64,000 nucleotides of DNA from Gnetum montanum (lineage: Eukaryota; Streptophyta; Gnetopsida; Gnetales; Gnetaceae), in NCBI GenBank assembly GCA_015680685.1, contig MNCI01017890.1, forward strand, positions 943,332 to 1,007,331, written 5' to 3'. The position numbers and the translations under genes are program-made. The stretch's first letter is position 1; each line of letters opens with the position of its first letter. A model generated the notes under the pieces. It did no database searches, was not told the DNA's origin, and saw nothing but the letters and a program-made list of their open reading frames with translations. Shown here in pieces: positions 1 through 12,368 of this stretch.

Positions 1-728
1 GCTGTCAACCACTGGGTGTTTTCTTGTTGTGTGGTTGCTACATACAGGCACCTTTGTATCTGAGTTTCTTGGGCATACCAGTTGCATGTAGGAGATGCTG
101 AGAATTCCTCATGTCATCACACTCTGAGTCACTATATATGATGCATGGAACCTTCTTCTTCTCAATCTTTTCATAAATGGTTTTCTTAGATATTTCCAAG
201 GAAAGATCACGGATTCCTAGGCATGTGTCTATTGTACTTAGCCATGCCCTTCCCATTATAATTCGGCCCTTTGTTACTGTTGACTTCTATCACTAGGAAA
301 TCAGCTGGGTATGACCAATGACACGTAGTGGTAATGATGTTCTCCATCAATCCCAAGGGAATAGTGATGGACTAGTCAAACAGCTCTAGTTGAATATTGC
401 TTTTCTTGAGTGGAGGCAGGTTCCAGGCTTTATAAATTTCTCATGAGATTAAGTTGACTTCGAAACTTGAGTCAAGAAGATCCTTATGAGGTTCATTCCT
501 AGCAACTTGGAGATAGATTAGGGGGCTTCCAAGATCAGATAATTTCTTGGGAAGGCGGCCCACCTTGATCCAATTAGTAACAGTATGTGTTAACATAACC
601 ATGTTTTGTTGGTTTGAAGGGAGCTCTGAAGCCTTTCTTGTTGGAGGAGTGGTCATAGACTCAACCGCTTGTGGTTGTGAGAGCTTGTTTGAACTCTTGG
701 TTTTGAAAAAAGGTCTTCTTCTTTTCAT
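1..728 (-). pseudogene. E protease (retropepsin-like), broken
   Basis: The minus-strand frame reads through a proline/lysine-rich linker into an Athila-type aspartic protease. The expected features appear in order: LPKKLSDLGSP, then LLDSSFEVNLI where active enzymes have LLDSGA, then IPLGLMENI, and near base 256 GRAWLSTIDT, matching the family's GRPFLATA flap region. The catalytic triplet DSG has become DSS at 465-473, and there are stops near 440 and 375. Proteases of this kind cut the gag-pol polyprotein. This copy should be inactive. The family call rests on motif order seen by eye. Confidence 0.7.
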
Positions 729-3128
729 GCAGTTGTCAGAACCAGTAGTGGGTTGAAGCTTTATAGCTCTCGTAGCATTACATCACTATGGTTTAGTGGG
801 GAGTTCCCCTTGCATCGTTGGAGCAAGTGGTAGTGAAACTACCAGCGTAAGAGTGGTGGATGGATTCGAAGGATGGTATGCATGTGGTATGTCTCCCAGA
901 GGAGAAGGAGTCCTAAGATACTCCCAAACTTAGTAGTGACATTGTGGGGTTGTGTGACCCATAGAGTCACTTGGAGAAATCGGCTGCTGCACGTAGTAGC
1001 CATACGGGTCTGGTTTCTGGTAAGGGTATTTTTGTCTAGGTGGTGGCATCCCCCATGACTATGGGTGTTGCCATTGCTAGTGTTTCCCGATAGGTTGTGG
1101 TGGAGTTCCACTTGGATAATATGTTAATGGTTGGTGGAACTACCTTGGGTTACCTTGGGGATAAGGTAACCTTCTGGGTGCTTGCTGTTTGTTAAGTCTT
1201 GGGTTGAGTGCATACACCCCAGACTCTTATAGATGTGAGATTATTGGGCAACATCCCTTAGGATGGTTATATTGGTAGATCTCACATCCACCGTCATTAT
1301 CCATGTTAGAATTCACAACCTCATCAGCGATAGTCATTTTTCCCTTACCCCTATTATGTGCATGGTTTGAGTATCTCCGCTTTTTCTTATCATGGTCACT
1401 ACTTTGTTCCTCCTTAGACTCCTCTATGATTTTTAGAACAATTTCGAATCTACTAGCTAAGAAGTCCCTTATTTGATCCACCTTATCTGACACTTCAGTT
1501 GTTAACTTTTGAAGTGGCAAGGTGTTTCTATTCACCAACTCTTCGAGTGGTGACTCATCCTCTTCCTCACAGAATCTTACTTCCCTCTTTTGAAGGGAAG
1601 GATCATAGTTATACTCTTCCATGCTTTCTCTTTTTCGTAGCTCCCCTTCTTATTTAGCTACTTGCTCCAACAATCTATGAACTTCATGGGACCTAAGTTT
1701 TGATAATCTCCCTTGGGCATATGTCCCAATGGTTCTCCTAGTTTCATGTCTTAGCCCATCTACGAGGTGGTGCAGTTGATCCCATTGTGTGTAACCATGG
1801 CCCGGGCAACAATGTAGCAATGCATAATATCGTCCCATGGTAGCATCCAAGGGTTTTTGATTACCCTGCTTCCATCCTTGGATATGCTTACGCAAGTTGG
1901 ACACTCTAGAGTACATTTGGTATTTATCGTTAAACAATTCTAGCATTGTACTCCACCTCCTAATGGTTTCTAGTTCTAAAGACCGGTACCAACTCTCTAC
2001 TTCTTTTATGAGTGTCCTAGGAAAAAACTTTAACTTTTTCCACTCATTTTCAATATTCTGCAAGGCATAGGCATCATGGAATGCCTGTAAGTGATTTTGT
2101 AGATCAGTATTGTATCCCCCCTCAAATCATGGGATATTATTCATGTCTAGTCTCTTGATCCGACTATCTTTTTGATGCCTTGTAGGTATCCTCACAGCCT
2201 CCGTAATATCTAACATACTTTCGGTGGCAAGTAGGGGTTCATCATGATCATCTCTCTCATGATGTCTATGATGCCTACGTGGTTCCCTACTTTTCCTTCT
2301 TTCATGCCTTGACTCTCTAGAGTGTCCTCATCCTCGCTCTCAACTCTCTCATCGAGGTCTCTCATTTTGCTTACCCTTATCCTCACCGTTGTGCTCCTTG
2401 TGACTACATCCTGATGTGGAAGGAGAGGGTGAATGGTGTTATGAAGGGAAAGAAGAAGGATAGCCATTGCCATGACGATGTCTCCTGCCTTCTCTTCAGT
2501 GGTCCCAACCCCGATCATGATGAAGATTAGAATGCTCACCCTTGTCAAGTGTCAGTGTTCCCTCATTGAACACTTGGTGTTCATGGGGATTAGAACCCAA
2601 GTTGTGAATCATGGAGCATAGGTTCTGAACCACCACCTCCTAAACATTGTTAGGAGGGGGAACATTGTTTGGTGAGGAACCTATGAGAATAGGTTTACCA
2701 CCCTTAATTTTGTTTATAATGGGTGAAGCATTACGGGGGCCTTTTCCCTTCAACGATGTGTGATAGCTGTCCCACCACTCATCCCGTTGACATTGCACTT
2801 CTGTGGGGTGGTAGTCCCTTATGTTGTAATCACACACAATGTACTTAGTGTATTATTGTGACATGTCAATTTGTGCAAGGGCACGAAGAAGCATGTTGGG
2901 GGTGCCTCTGTTTGGAGGTAATACTATGTTACCATCCAAATCTCTCCAACGCAGCTACTCATCTTGATGGAAGGCAAAGGTAAATTTGGGTATATATTCA
3001 TCATGATGAATGTACACCACACTGAATTCCTGAGGAATTGACAGATTTTGGTTATGTGCCTAGTGCCACAAACTGTCTCTAGTGTTATCCCTAGGCAGTG
3101 AAGTGCTCTTGTTTGAAGAAGAAGACAT
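729..3128 (-). pseudogene. E gag polyprotein, broken
   Basis: The start is taken as ATG at 3128 (MSSSSNKST), 128 nt downstream of the primer binding site on the minus strand. An N-terminal stretch (3128-2560) has several stops. The best-preserved segment, 2063-1650, is the retrotransposon gag core: FPRTLIKEVESWYRSL, then TMGRYYALLHCCPGHGYTQW, which matches the Athila pattern WERFKELLRRCPHHGFPEW. 1622-1227 is a charged linker with a lysine-rich block, followed by a Pro/Gln-rich stretch to about 730. Gag forms the virus-like particle that holds the element RNA. No zinc knuckle was recognised. Confidence 0.7.
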
Positions 3129-3254
3129 TGTGTCTTATTCAGTGTGCTGATTAACATTTATATAGCTTTTTGTTTAATTAACCCTAAGAGTTCATTTAAG
3201 CTTCCCAATGATGTGGATGATTTCCTATGTTCTACTTAGCGCACCAACAACTTA

Positions 3255-3273
3255 GTCCCCAACAATGGTGCCA
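3255..3273 (-). promoter_or_regulatory. E primer binding site, tRNA-Asp type
   Basis: The minus strand reads TGGCACCATTGTTGGGGAC one base after the LTR end. The usual plant tRNA-Asp primer site is TGGCGCCGTTGCCGGGGAC, so 15 of 19 positions agree. The four mismatches are all C-to-T or G-to-A, as expected from decay of methylated cytosines. It fixes the strand and the 5' LTR boundary of E. Confidence 0.8.
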
Positions 3274-3274
3274 A

Positions 3275-4144
3275 TGATGAGTGGCAAGGTACCCCTACAC
3301 TCAACCATATGAATACGAGCATTACACATGCGATCTGGTTGAACTCTGAAGACTAAGTGCCTACATGCCTTATGGAACACTTAAGGTTAATCATTCATTG
3401 TCTTTCCAAACTTACTTGTATTTGTCACGATTGTATGGTTAAGTATGTTTGAGGTATGTGATTTTTATATCTTTTATGTTTTATCACCTATGCTAATGAG
3501 GGAAAGGGTGAAGAGACTAATTGACTAACTTTAACTTACTAAGTCTTAATTAACCTACCATCAGTATCCATTCCCACTTGTCGTTCACACCCCGAGCCAA
3601 TGCAACCTTCTGGGATTACCAAACGCTATTCATTACTAGGATTACCAAGTGTAACGCACGTGCTCGAAGCGATCGTATTGAATGCACTTAACTAGGAGTG
3701 CTGAGGGTTGAGAGAGATTAATTAGCTAATAAAGCATTTAAAAAATCAATAATTAAAGTCCTAATTATCTTAGTCTATGCACTGCAAGGTTTATCCAAAA
3801 AGTTCATCTTTATTTCCGTACACAAACTTGTGCTCAAGTACAATATTTGCTTGAATAAAGATCTGTTCACTTTGGGACTCCTATTGCAGGCACATGGAAA
3901 TTATTCTATCTCTAGAGAGGTAAAACTGTTAGAGTTTCACTAAGGGTCTACATCTAGATTGAGAAAGAAGGGAGATCCACCTCTTATTTATAGATTTGGT
4001 GATGCGCTGCGATATCGCATACACGATATCATAGGGGAAGACACGATATTTGGATATGCTATATCGTGGGGGATGCAATATTGTGATGAACGTGATATCA
4101 CGTACATGATATCGTGGCCCATGTGATATCGTGTCCCATCAACA
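3275..4144 (-). repeat. E 5' LTR
   Basis: About 870 bp. The LTR starts TG at 4144-4143 (minus strand TGTTGATGGGACACG) and ends CA at 3276-3275, one base before the primer site. The partner LTR is outside the window, so the outer end is inferred from the TG start and the change in sequence character. Its U3 end contains a cluster of GATATC palindromes. Confidence 0.6.
4008..4135. repeat. GATATC palindrome cluster in E U3
   Basis: Within about 130 bp the core GATATC, or a one-base variant, occurs seven times, often flanked by CAC/GTG. The best copy is a perfect 14-bp palindrome, ACGTGATATCACGT, at 4090-4103. It sits at the U3 end of the LTR, where promoters and enhancers of LTR elements lie. 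Confidence 0.8.
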
Positions 4145-4659
4145 GTATAGGATGCCACCAAGAAGGATTTTTGAGATCTTGAATAAGAAAAACCTAAATC
4201 AACCTAGTGTGGAAGTATATTAAAATGATGTGATGAGGAAAATATATCTATCTAAGGTGTTAGAATTAGTCTAATACTAGGAATAATGGATAGTACAAAT
4301 CTAATCACTTCAATGTTTGTGGTAGGAAGTAGATTGAGCAACCACCCATGACTTAGTCCAAAAGACTAAAACTAGAACCTTTTAATAGTGTATAAGATCT
4401 AGTAGTTTCTTTAAATTGGTTGCATGAGGTAAAAGAAGCTTTCTAGCTAATGGGTTATACTTTAGTCTAATTCACTTGGGTGCTCATCAATTTAATTATG
4501 TAACTAATCGTTGATGGTAGATAACCAGTCTTAAAAGAGGTTGGATGTATAGAGAAGTAAAGTGAATTGAACTTGGTAGAGCTTTCAGGAAGAGAAAGCC
4601 AACATCAAAGAGTTTTCCAACCAATAACAAGAATATCTCACTATTTTAAAGTATGATTA
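4145..4659. other. No clear feature; probable lost 5' end of element F
   Basis: AT-rich DNA between the E LTR and the first recognisable F gag codons. It should hold the 5' LTR and gag start of F, but I see no TG...CA LTR, primer site or repeat shared with DNA after 8400. Confidence 0.5.
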
Positions 4660-5010
4660 AAGGTTTCTTTAACTAGTGCAATTTGATCCCCATCCACAAG
4701 ATGATGAGAAAGAGATAACCAGTTGCTTCATTAATGGACTAATTGAACCTATTTGTTTAGGCTTGCTTTTTCTTAGTTTGATAGACTATGATGTATTACA
4801 TATGAAGGAATTGGCAATAGAAAGAATCATAGGGTTGGACAAGAGGAAGAAACGAGACCAACTTAAGAAGAGACATTACCTCATGATCAAGGCTACTAGC
4901 TCTAAGAAGGCTAGGACTTCTTTTTGTAGAAGTAGCTAGAGAACTCTATTATCCCTCACACATGCTTTGGTTGTGGTAATGGTGGACATCTCAAGAATGA
5001 ATATTTAAAT
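4660..5010 (+). pseudogene. F gag C-terminal part and zinc knuckle remnant
   Basis: 4676-4939 is open and reads EKEITSCFINGLIEPI, matching the chromovirus gag segment where a run of charged residues precedes RFINGL. After a stop, 4955-5010 reads CFGCGNGGHLKNEY, a CX2CX4HX4C zinc knuckle with the last Cys changed to Tyr. Gag packages element RNA through this knuckle. The N-terminal half of gag is not readable. Confidence 0.65.
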
Positions 5011-5159
5011 TAAAGCACATTGGAAAAACAAATTATAAGAGTTAGAAGTTTCTTAATAAGAGACCTAAGAACTAGATTGGTAAAAAGTGTAATGCATAGA
5101 GTAACAAAGTTTAAAACAAGGATTCAAGCTATAAGGATATATTTTATGCTTTAATAAAT

Positions 5160-5560
5160 CAACCTTTGGATGAACAACACAACACTATAATTAATAATAT
5201 AGGTAACATTAAAGATTTCTATTTCTTGATATTTTTTTTAATCCAAATGCTAGTCATTCTATTTAAAATTTGAGTAGTCATCCATGAATGCTTTCTTATT
5301 AGTTTAGATAGCCCATTCTCTTAGTGTGGTAGTTTTAGAGATCCTACCTTCAATAGAGGTGATGATTAAAAGTAAAAAATGGTATGGAGATTTTCTAGTG
5401 ATGGAACTCAAATAGTATGATGTGATTCTTGGAATGGACTAGTTGACTAAGTATGATGGATGGTTGTATTAAGGGAATGAAACTTTGTCACTAATTTCCA
5501 TAAGCAAGAAAGAGGTCATAATCCAATCAAATAATAGACTAATCAATATTTTTCTACTAA
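5160..5560 (+). pseudogene. F protease remnant
   Basis: Two weak landmarks appear in shifted frames. Near 5240 is NPNASHSI, where the family has DSGASHSFI, so the catalytic Asp-Ser-Gly is lost. Near 5420 is YDVILGMD, the conserved second-lobe motif. Stops and frameshifts lie between them. Retropepsin role by family; surely inactive. Confidence 0.55.
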
Positions 5561-5699
5561 TAACCAAGAAATTTTAGTAGTTAGTTAAGTAGGGACATAG
5601 TTGTTCTATGATTTTACTACACAAATAACATAATTAAGGGATAGAATAAAGTTTAGTGGTTCAAGAGTTCTTGGATGTATTTAAGAGAGATTGAGTTTG

Positions 5700-7000
5700 A
5701 GATTACACTCAAAACTAGAAATAAACTAATATTTAAAGCATCTCATAGGATGTCTCTAGTGGATTTGGTAGAACTAAAAGTGCATATTTAAGAGTTGCTA
5801 GACAAAGGCATGATTTGACTAAGTGTTTCACCTTGGAATGTACTAGTACTCTTTTCGATGAATAAGGATGATAGCTTAAGGTTGTACATCGATTATAAGA
5901 AGTTGAATTGGATTGGATGATGATCAAGAAATAATATTCTCTACCAAGGATTGATGGTTTGTTTGATTAGTTGAGAGAAGCTAAGATGTTCTCTAAGATT
6001 AACTTAAAGTTTTATTATCATTAAGTTAGAATGATAAAAGAAGATGTATCTAAAATAGCTTTTGGAAAAAACAATTATGATTATTATGAGTTCTTAGTAA
6101 TGCCTTTTGAACTCACTAATGCACCAATTATTTTCATGCACTTGATGAACAATGTTCTACATTTTTATTTAGGTTAATTTATTATTGTCTTCATTGATGA
6201 TGTTTTGGTTTACTCTAAGGATGAAGAGACATACAAAGAACACCTAAGAGAAATATTGCAGACATTAAGGAAATAACAACTATTTGCACATTCTTCTAAG
6301 TGTGTATTTTAGAGGACAAAGATATAGTTCATTAGTTTTTAGAGTAGGTATAGTAGTGGATCCTTATAATAGAGTAGTGATTAGGAATTACCATATTCTA
6401 ACATTAGTAAATGAGGTTAGAAATTTCTTAGGTTTGGTAGGGTATTAGAGGAAATTTGTAAGGATTTTTCTAAGATTGTAGCATCTCTAAATAAGTTTCT
6501 TTGGAAGGATTGTGTTTCCTCTTAGTTAGATGCTTACCAAAATGTTTTTAAAAAGATTAAACAAAGATTGATCTTAGCACCTATTTTAATCTCACTAGTT
6601 CTTGGTAAATCTTATGATACACACACACATATTCTTTAGGAGAAGGCTTAGGTGGTGTTCTTATACAAGATGGAAAGGTTGTGGCCTATGCTTCTAGACA
6701 ACTAAAATTCTATTAAAGATATGAAACTCATGATTTAGAACTTAGTACCATTACTTTTATTTTTAAGATTTGGAAACATTACTTGTACATTAAGAAGATT
6801 ATATTTTTGACATATCACAAGAGTTTGTGGTACATTATAAATTAACCATAGCTAAACATGAGATAGATATTATGGATAAAGTTGTTGGTATATTTTAATT
6901 TCATTGTGTAATATCATCCTAGAAAAGAGAACAACATGCCAGATGCGCTAAGTAGAATACTTGAAAAAGTTCATAGTCTCACCATTCTACCTACTCTCAA
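5700..7000 (+). pseudogene. F reverse transcriptase and RNase H, broken
   Basis: RT landmarks run in order with many stops between them: VSPWNVLVLF near 5825, LRLYIDYKKLN near 5880, VMPFELTNAP near 6095, and the catalytic box FIDD at 6190-6201 followed by VLVYSKDEE. RNase H follows at about 6640-6790 with LGGVLIQDGKVVAYASRQL and THDLELSTI. This is the classic chromovirus RT-RH arrangement, which copies element RNA to DNA and removes the RNA strand. The copy cannot be translated as a whole. Confidence 0.85.
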
Positions 7001-7049
7001 TTATGAATTAGTGTTCTAGTAGATTTTAGATTTTTGTTGTCTAGAGAAG

Positions 7050-8385
7050 ATCATAAATCTTTCTCCTATAGATATACAATTTTTAGTTGATCATTTAGGC
7101 TTATTGAGCTGCATAAACAGGATTTATGTACTGGTGGTAGGTAGACAAAATTTACTTAATGAAGCTAATTTGACGAAGTATTAGATGCATCCAAGTAGTG
7201 ATAAGATGTATCACAACATCAAAAGATAATATTTGTAACCTAATATGAAGAATGATGTTCATGAGTATATAGCTAAGTTCTTGTTATGTCAACATGTGAA
7301 GGTAAAGCATCAGAGGCTTGATGGTAATCTTCATCAACATATCATTTCAATGTTGAAATAAAAAACACTTTGGTATGTACTTCATTACTAGTTTTCCTTA
7401 TACTCCAAGTGGGAAGGATTCCATTCTTATAGACATAGATCTTTTGACCAAATCTTCCTACTTTTGGACTATGAAAGAAAAAGCCAATGAATAGGAGATT
7501 GCTTAGTTATTGTTATCAAATATTGTTCTAATTCATAGAGTTATTAATAAGATTATATCAAATAGAGATCCAAATTTGACTTTTAGATTTTAGCAATCTT
7601 TTTAGAAGTGTTTCAAATAAAAACTAAATCTCAATTGATTGTATCACTCATAGCCAGATAGATAGAAAAATAAGATGAACCAAATTCTAGAGGATATGCT
7701 TCAAGCATGTGCTTTGGACTACAATGATAGTTGAATCAAAATTATTTCATTGGAAAACTTTTCTTAGAACAGTAGTTTTTAGGTTAGCTTGAAAGAAGTA
7801 TCTTATGAAGTGTTACATCATAGATGTTTTGTACATCTATTTTTTAAAATTCTATTAGGGATAAATATAAAAATAGGATAGGCATAATCAATGAGGCTAT
7901 AGAAGAGATCAAGATGATTAGAAATAAATTGTAGGAAACATAAGACAAATATGTTAAGTATGTGAATAATAAAATATTACCATTAGAATTTAGCATTAGT
8001 GATAATGTTTTTCTTAAGGATTTGTCATTCTAATGAATTACTAGGTTTGGTAGAAAAAGAAAGTTAGATCCTTACTACATTGGTTCCTTCCTAATCTTAA
8101 GAAAACTTGTTGATGTTCTCTATTAGCTTGATCTTCCACAAGAGTTGCAATCAATTCATGATGTATTTTACATTTCCAAGTGGAGAAAGTATGTTACAAA
8201 TCCTAGTCAAAAGATAGATTGGTAGAATTTAGAAATTTAACTTGATGTTAGTTTTATAGAATAACTAGTTAAGATTGTTGATAGGATGGAGAGAAAGTTG
8301 AGTAAGGTGGGAAAGACAATAAGTACAAGAAGCAACATGGGAGGTGGAGAAAGATCTATTTACCACACACCCTATGATCTTCTAG
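7050..8385 (+). pseudogene. F integrase and chromodomain remnant
   Basis: Around 7185-7330 the text matches the integrase zinc-binding and linker segment (MHPSSDKMYHNIKR, then NMKNDVHEYIAKF, CQHVKVKHQR). The catalytic core is unreadable by eye in places. At the C-terminus, 8190-8280 reads YVTNPSQKIDW and SFIE-LVKIVDRMERKL, the usual lead-in to a chromodomain. 8321-8350 encodes EATWEVEKD, the chromodomain's Trp-Glu signature, but the bases between are deleted. Chromodomains steer integration into heterochromatin. Confidence 0.8.
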
Positions 8386-11300
8386 GAGGAAAGTTCATAA
8401 GGTGTATAGAATATAACATTTCTACCTATGATACCCTTACCCCTTGTTATGTTTGTGATGTGAACCCTTCATGTATTATTTGCTAATCTATTAGCATGCT
8501 CTTTACCCCTTTGTTATATTACCTATTCTTTGTGAACTATGTTCCATTTTATTAATCATGCTACTTTTAAATATTATAAGATTTATTTTTACCTTTTTCT
8601 TTATTTATATTTTCTTAATTGTAATAATTTTTTTATCTAGTAGTATTTCTAAATTTTCTTTTATTTTGGTACTATTTAATATTTTGGGTATTTTGATTTT
8701 TTTTTTTAATTTGGCACATGCACACTAATCTCTCTTGTTAGAGTTTTGAGTTAGTTGATATCCCACATTAGATGAGTAATTAGTAAGTGGGGTACTACTT
8801 TAGTTTGGTCCATATTTTTGAATAAACTATATTTTGAAAAAAAAAATCATATTTTTATATTTTAGTTTTGATTTTTAATCTATTACTAACTTATGCTTTT
8901 GGAAGGTCTTGGGTCAACCTTTCATTAGCTATACTTTTGGACCTTTGACTTTGCTATTAGTTGGGCTTAGCCATAGCTATTATCTTGGGATTAGACACAC
9001 CCATTAACTTTGCTCATAAGATATGCCCATTACACTAGTGTTGGGCATCAACTCATGTTAGAAAAAGATTTAAAGATATTTTTAAAAAATTATAAATTCT
9101 TTTTAATTTAGCTTTTTGCCATGAGAGCATCCTATCCAACCCTATCAAATCATTGTAAGATTATAAACCAAGATATTGATTTCAAACAATAACATTTTAT
9201 CTTACCTTGCCAACATCTAGAAGATTGAGTTAAAGAAGGATAATCTACTAGATTAACTAGAAGCTAGTTAAATCCAAATCTATAGCCAAGTATATCTGCA
9301 TTGTCAACCAAGACCCTAGTTTTAGATCTTACTTAGATTCCATTGTGAATCTACTATTTTTCCTACGATTTAGAGCTTGTTAGGGAGATCAGAACCATCC
9401 AAGGATCCATTGTTATAGTGCTGTTAGATCTAGGTAGGATAATTTCATATTTTACTTCTTCAATTTTGATATTCATTTAGTATAGAGCTCATTTGAATGA
9501 TTTAGTTTTTTCAAAAACTATTTTTTGATTTGCTTGAATTCCTAGATTCAATTCTTTTAATATTATTTTCTTTAATTTGGTTATTTTTTAAAATTTGTAA
9601 CTATGCATGAAATGTTAGTCAACGTTTTAATAAAGTTGGATCACGGATTGACTAGTGTTAATCACATTTTTCCTTTATTCCAAATTCTATAGATAATTTA
9701 ACTATAGAACTATAGTTTCAAATTGAGTTTTATGTTTTTGACCCCCAAAATGATTTTGGATAATGTTAGCCTAGAAGAAAAAAAAGGTTAAAATAAACAT
9801 CTGACATTAGTTTTAAACACTTGGCAATAAATGGATAAACTTTTATAAAGTGATTCCCAGCATCTAGAAAATGCAAAATTAAGAAAATGAAAAAAATGCT
9901 TGAAAAATAATAATCAATAAGTGTTGGTCTTTTAGTAGCTATAAGACCCTAGAAAATGATGGAAAGGTTAGATTTTCTCTTGGAAATAATTTAATATTTT
10001 TTAGATATTCATATACATTCATACTTTTTGTTTGATCCTTTTTGAAATATCAACACTTTGCTTTGGCAACATTTCTTAATCTCTTGGCTTAGAACTCTAT
10101 TTTGTACTTCTTACATATTTAGAAAATATGAGATTAGGCTTACTAACCTTTATTTGAAAAATGTGTGATTTAGGCTTACCAATCAATTAGTAATTATATG
10201 AATTTTAGATTCATCAACTCCATGTTCTATGTGCAATTAAGGCTTACTAATTCTTTATTTGGGAAATTTATAGGCTCATTTTTTCCACCACCCAAGGATT
10301 TTTTTTGTTGCATTTATTATTTTTTGGTTTCATAATTAGTTCAATTTGGCTAATTTTGAATACATGGGCTTTAGACTCATCATAAATTTGACATTTGAGT
10401 TTTAAACTCATCAATTCAACAACGTATGGGTTTTAAAATCACCAAACATCGGGATATAGACTTACCAATTTTTTAATATGTTGGTTATAGGCTCATTAAT
10501 TTTTTCATGTATTGGGTTAATGGGTGGTGGTGAATTCTTTTTTATTGGTTTGGTTATCTATTCAAATTCTATTTATTTCATGTGTTAGCTTGGTTTGTAT
10601 TTTATCTACTAACATATGATTGTAGTTACCCATGTGCATAACTATCCAACTATCTAACGTGTTCAACAAAAAGGGAATATTGGTTGGTTTTATTTATCTT
10701 ACTTAGTCTTAGGACTTATTTTCTTAATTTTTTAGGATTTTTAGGTGAATTTATTAGCTTAGATAATAAGGACCTAGAAGATGTTGCATATGATTAATTC
10801 ATGTTTTAAGATGTTTAATTAAGACTTGGATTTTAGTTTAAGTTATGTCTATGTTGTAATTTTTAGCTTATGATAGGGATCCCACTAGATGTGTTCAATG
10901 GAACTATACCATACAAAATGCAGTGTGATCCTATCATTGACTTCTAAAGATAGTGTAATGTGAATTGCAAAGAATACTTGTATATATTATTGTACTCAAT
11001 AGATATAAAAGAGATATGATACATATAATAAATGAGATACCTGTATTTCCATGGTCAGAGAAGAGAAAATATTTATAATTTTATAGTTTATAATTTTTAT
11101 GTATTTAATAAATTTGAGAACAAAATAATAAATAGCACGTATGCATCATAGTCCCTAGTGGGATAAGTGGCAAAGCTCACATACATATATACTAATAGGT
11201 TGATATCCCTTAAGGGACAAGTGCAACACCTCATACATAAAGCATAAAATAACTTTCAATTATAATCTTGATGGCCCAACATCATGCCTCTACATGACTC

Positions 11301-11558
11301 AACACAATAACAATAAATACATAAATAAAAAATAACTTAGTTAATGAATTTGTATGATATGAATGAAACCAAGGTAGCATTTTGATAAAGTCTAGCCACA
11401 CTTGTAAAAGTGATGACTTGAAAGACATATAAGATGGAAAGGAAATTACACTTACATAAGGGATGAGAAGTCCTTCATACAAAGTAGGATGCCAAAAGCC
11501 CAAAAGTCTCACATAAAATGTAAACTATCAAATTTTTATATGAAGAGATCAATCTAGG
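8386..11558. other. AT-rich DNA, possible F 3' LTR and unassigned repeats
   Basis: No coding sequence recognised. A possible LTR start TGATATCCCACATTAG lies at about 8759, just downstream of F, but no second copy is visible in the window. 10131-10510 holds a degenerate motif array, listed separately. 11151-11186 and 11205-11240 are two diverged copies of a ~36-bp unit (TCCCTAGTGGGATAAGTGG versus TCCCTTAAGGGACAAGTGC). The stretch ends at the LTR of element D. Confidence 0.5.
10131..10510. repeat. Degenerate ~20-bp motif array
   Basis: About ten copies of a motif close to GGNTWTAGRCTYAYCAAYTT recur roughly every 25 to 60 bp, with one larger gap (10264 to 10369). Examples start near 10131, 10169, 10201, 10227, 10264, 10369, 10396, 10428, 10449 and 10486. 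The centre (TTAGACTCATC, TTAAACTCATC) recalls the TAAACTAG repeats of elements A to D, but the surrounding DNA is not recognisably from that family. Confidence 0.6.
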
Positions 11559-12152
11559 TGTAACAAATGAAAACATTTGTGGCTAGAATCACCAAGGGAT
11601 CAACAGATGCATAGCCTTAACCCCATCTCCATATGAGGGCCTTGCTGGAAGCAGAGGCAGAGCACCCTAAACGGTCTTGTTAATCAAATAGGGATTTTGT
11701 TGATTGCAACCAGGGTGATGGCTACAACTGGGGGGTGTTGTGGTTAGCCGAAATGCAAATGCAAATAACACGAAAATAGTGCTAAGGGATAAAGTGGTGC
11801 TTCATGGTGCTAAGTGTAGAGCATAGGCATGGAATAGGGGTGAGTCAAGGGTTTCAACTAAAATGAGAATGTCAACCAATGGAGACTAACACCCAATCAT
11901 AGTACAGTGTTATGACACATGAAAAAATGTGAAAAGATGCAAGAAACATGCAAGAAAATGCTAGAAACGGGAGAGAGAAATGGAACACTACCCCAAGTGG
12001 GAGTGTAGTTATCACCAAAAGGGTCGTAGAAGCTATACAGTGTACAACAGGCATAGTGGGAGCATATTCATAGTCTCAGTGGTGTTAGGTCATGAATTTT
12101 GGTGCTTGTCATGATTAACCATGCCTACCAAGTTGGTAGGTGCAATGTACCT

Positions 12153-12368
12153 TGTAGTGTAGGGATGCCACAAGACTATTCTGTATCATGTAGTGCAAGG
12201 CTAAAATGTGGTTGCATTATACTATGTAGTGTAGGGAACCCACAAGACTGTGGTGTACTATGTAGTGTAGGGATGCCACAGGACCATGGTGTATTGTGTG
12301 GTGTAGGGCTACAACAAGGCCACTATGTACCATGTGGTGTAGTTATGCTTCTCTGCCGATGTGGTGTG
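12153..12368 (+). repeat. 36-bp tandem repeat, six units, in D LTR
   Basis: Units begin TGTAGTGTAGGG (or close variants) at 12153, 12189, 12225, 12261, 12297 and 12333, exactly 36 bp apart. Because 36 is a multiple of three, one plus-strand frame stays open across it (12099-12392) with a 12-residue Cys-rich repeat. This is probably incidental, since the LTR is on the other strand. Confidence 0.9.

Larger units (their letters stand above)
1..4144 (-). mobile_element. Element E: 5' part of an Athila-like Ty3/gypsy retrotransposon
   Basis: Reading on the minus strand, the order is LTR (4144 to 3275), primer binding site, gag from about 3128, then protease running off the window start. Gag and protease look like the Athila group of plant Ty3/gypsy elements, and the primer site is the tRNA-Asp type usual there. 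RT, integrase and the 3' LTR must lie before base 1. Several in-frame stops mark it as dead. The junction with element F at 4144/4145 is inferred from the LTR end only. Confidence 0.75.
4560..8400 (+). mobile_element. Element F: decayed chromovirus (Ty3/gypsy)
   Basis: The domain order gag, zinc knuckle, protease, RT, RNase H, integrase, chromodomain remnant on the plus strand is that of plant chromoviruses. Nearly every codon block is interrupted by stops and small frameshifts, so it is among the most decayed sequence in the window. The LTRs could not be paired. A possible 3' LTR start is near 8759. Confidence 0.8.

Noticed and set aside
4145-4659. F 5' LTR
   Set aside because: No sequence here recurs after 8400, and no primer site or TG...CA boundary could be supported.
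12153-12368. CRISPR-like array
   Set aside because: The units are contiguous with no unique spacers, in a plant LTR; it is a minisatellite.
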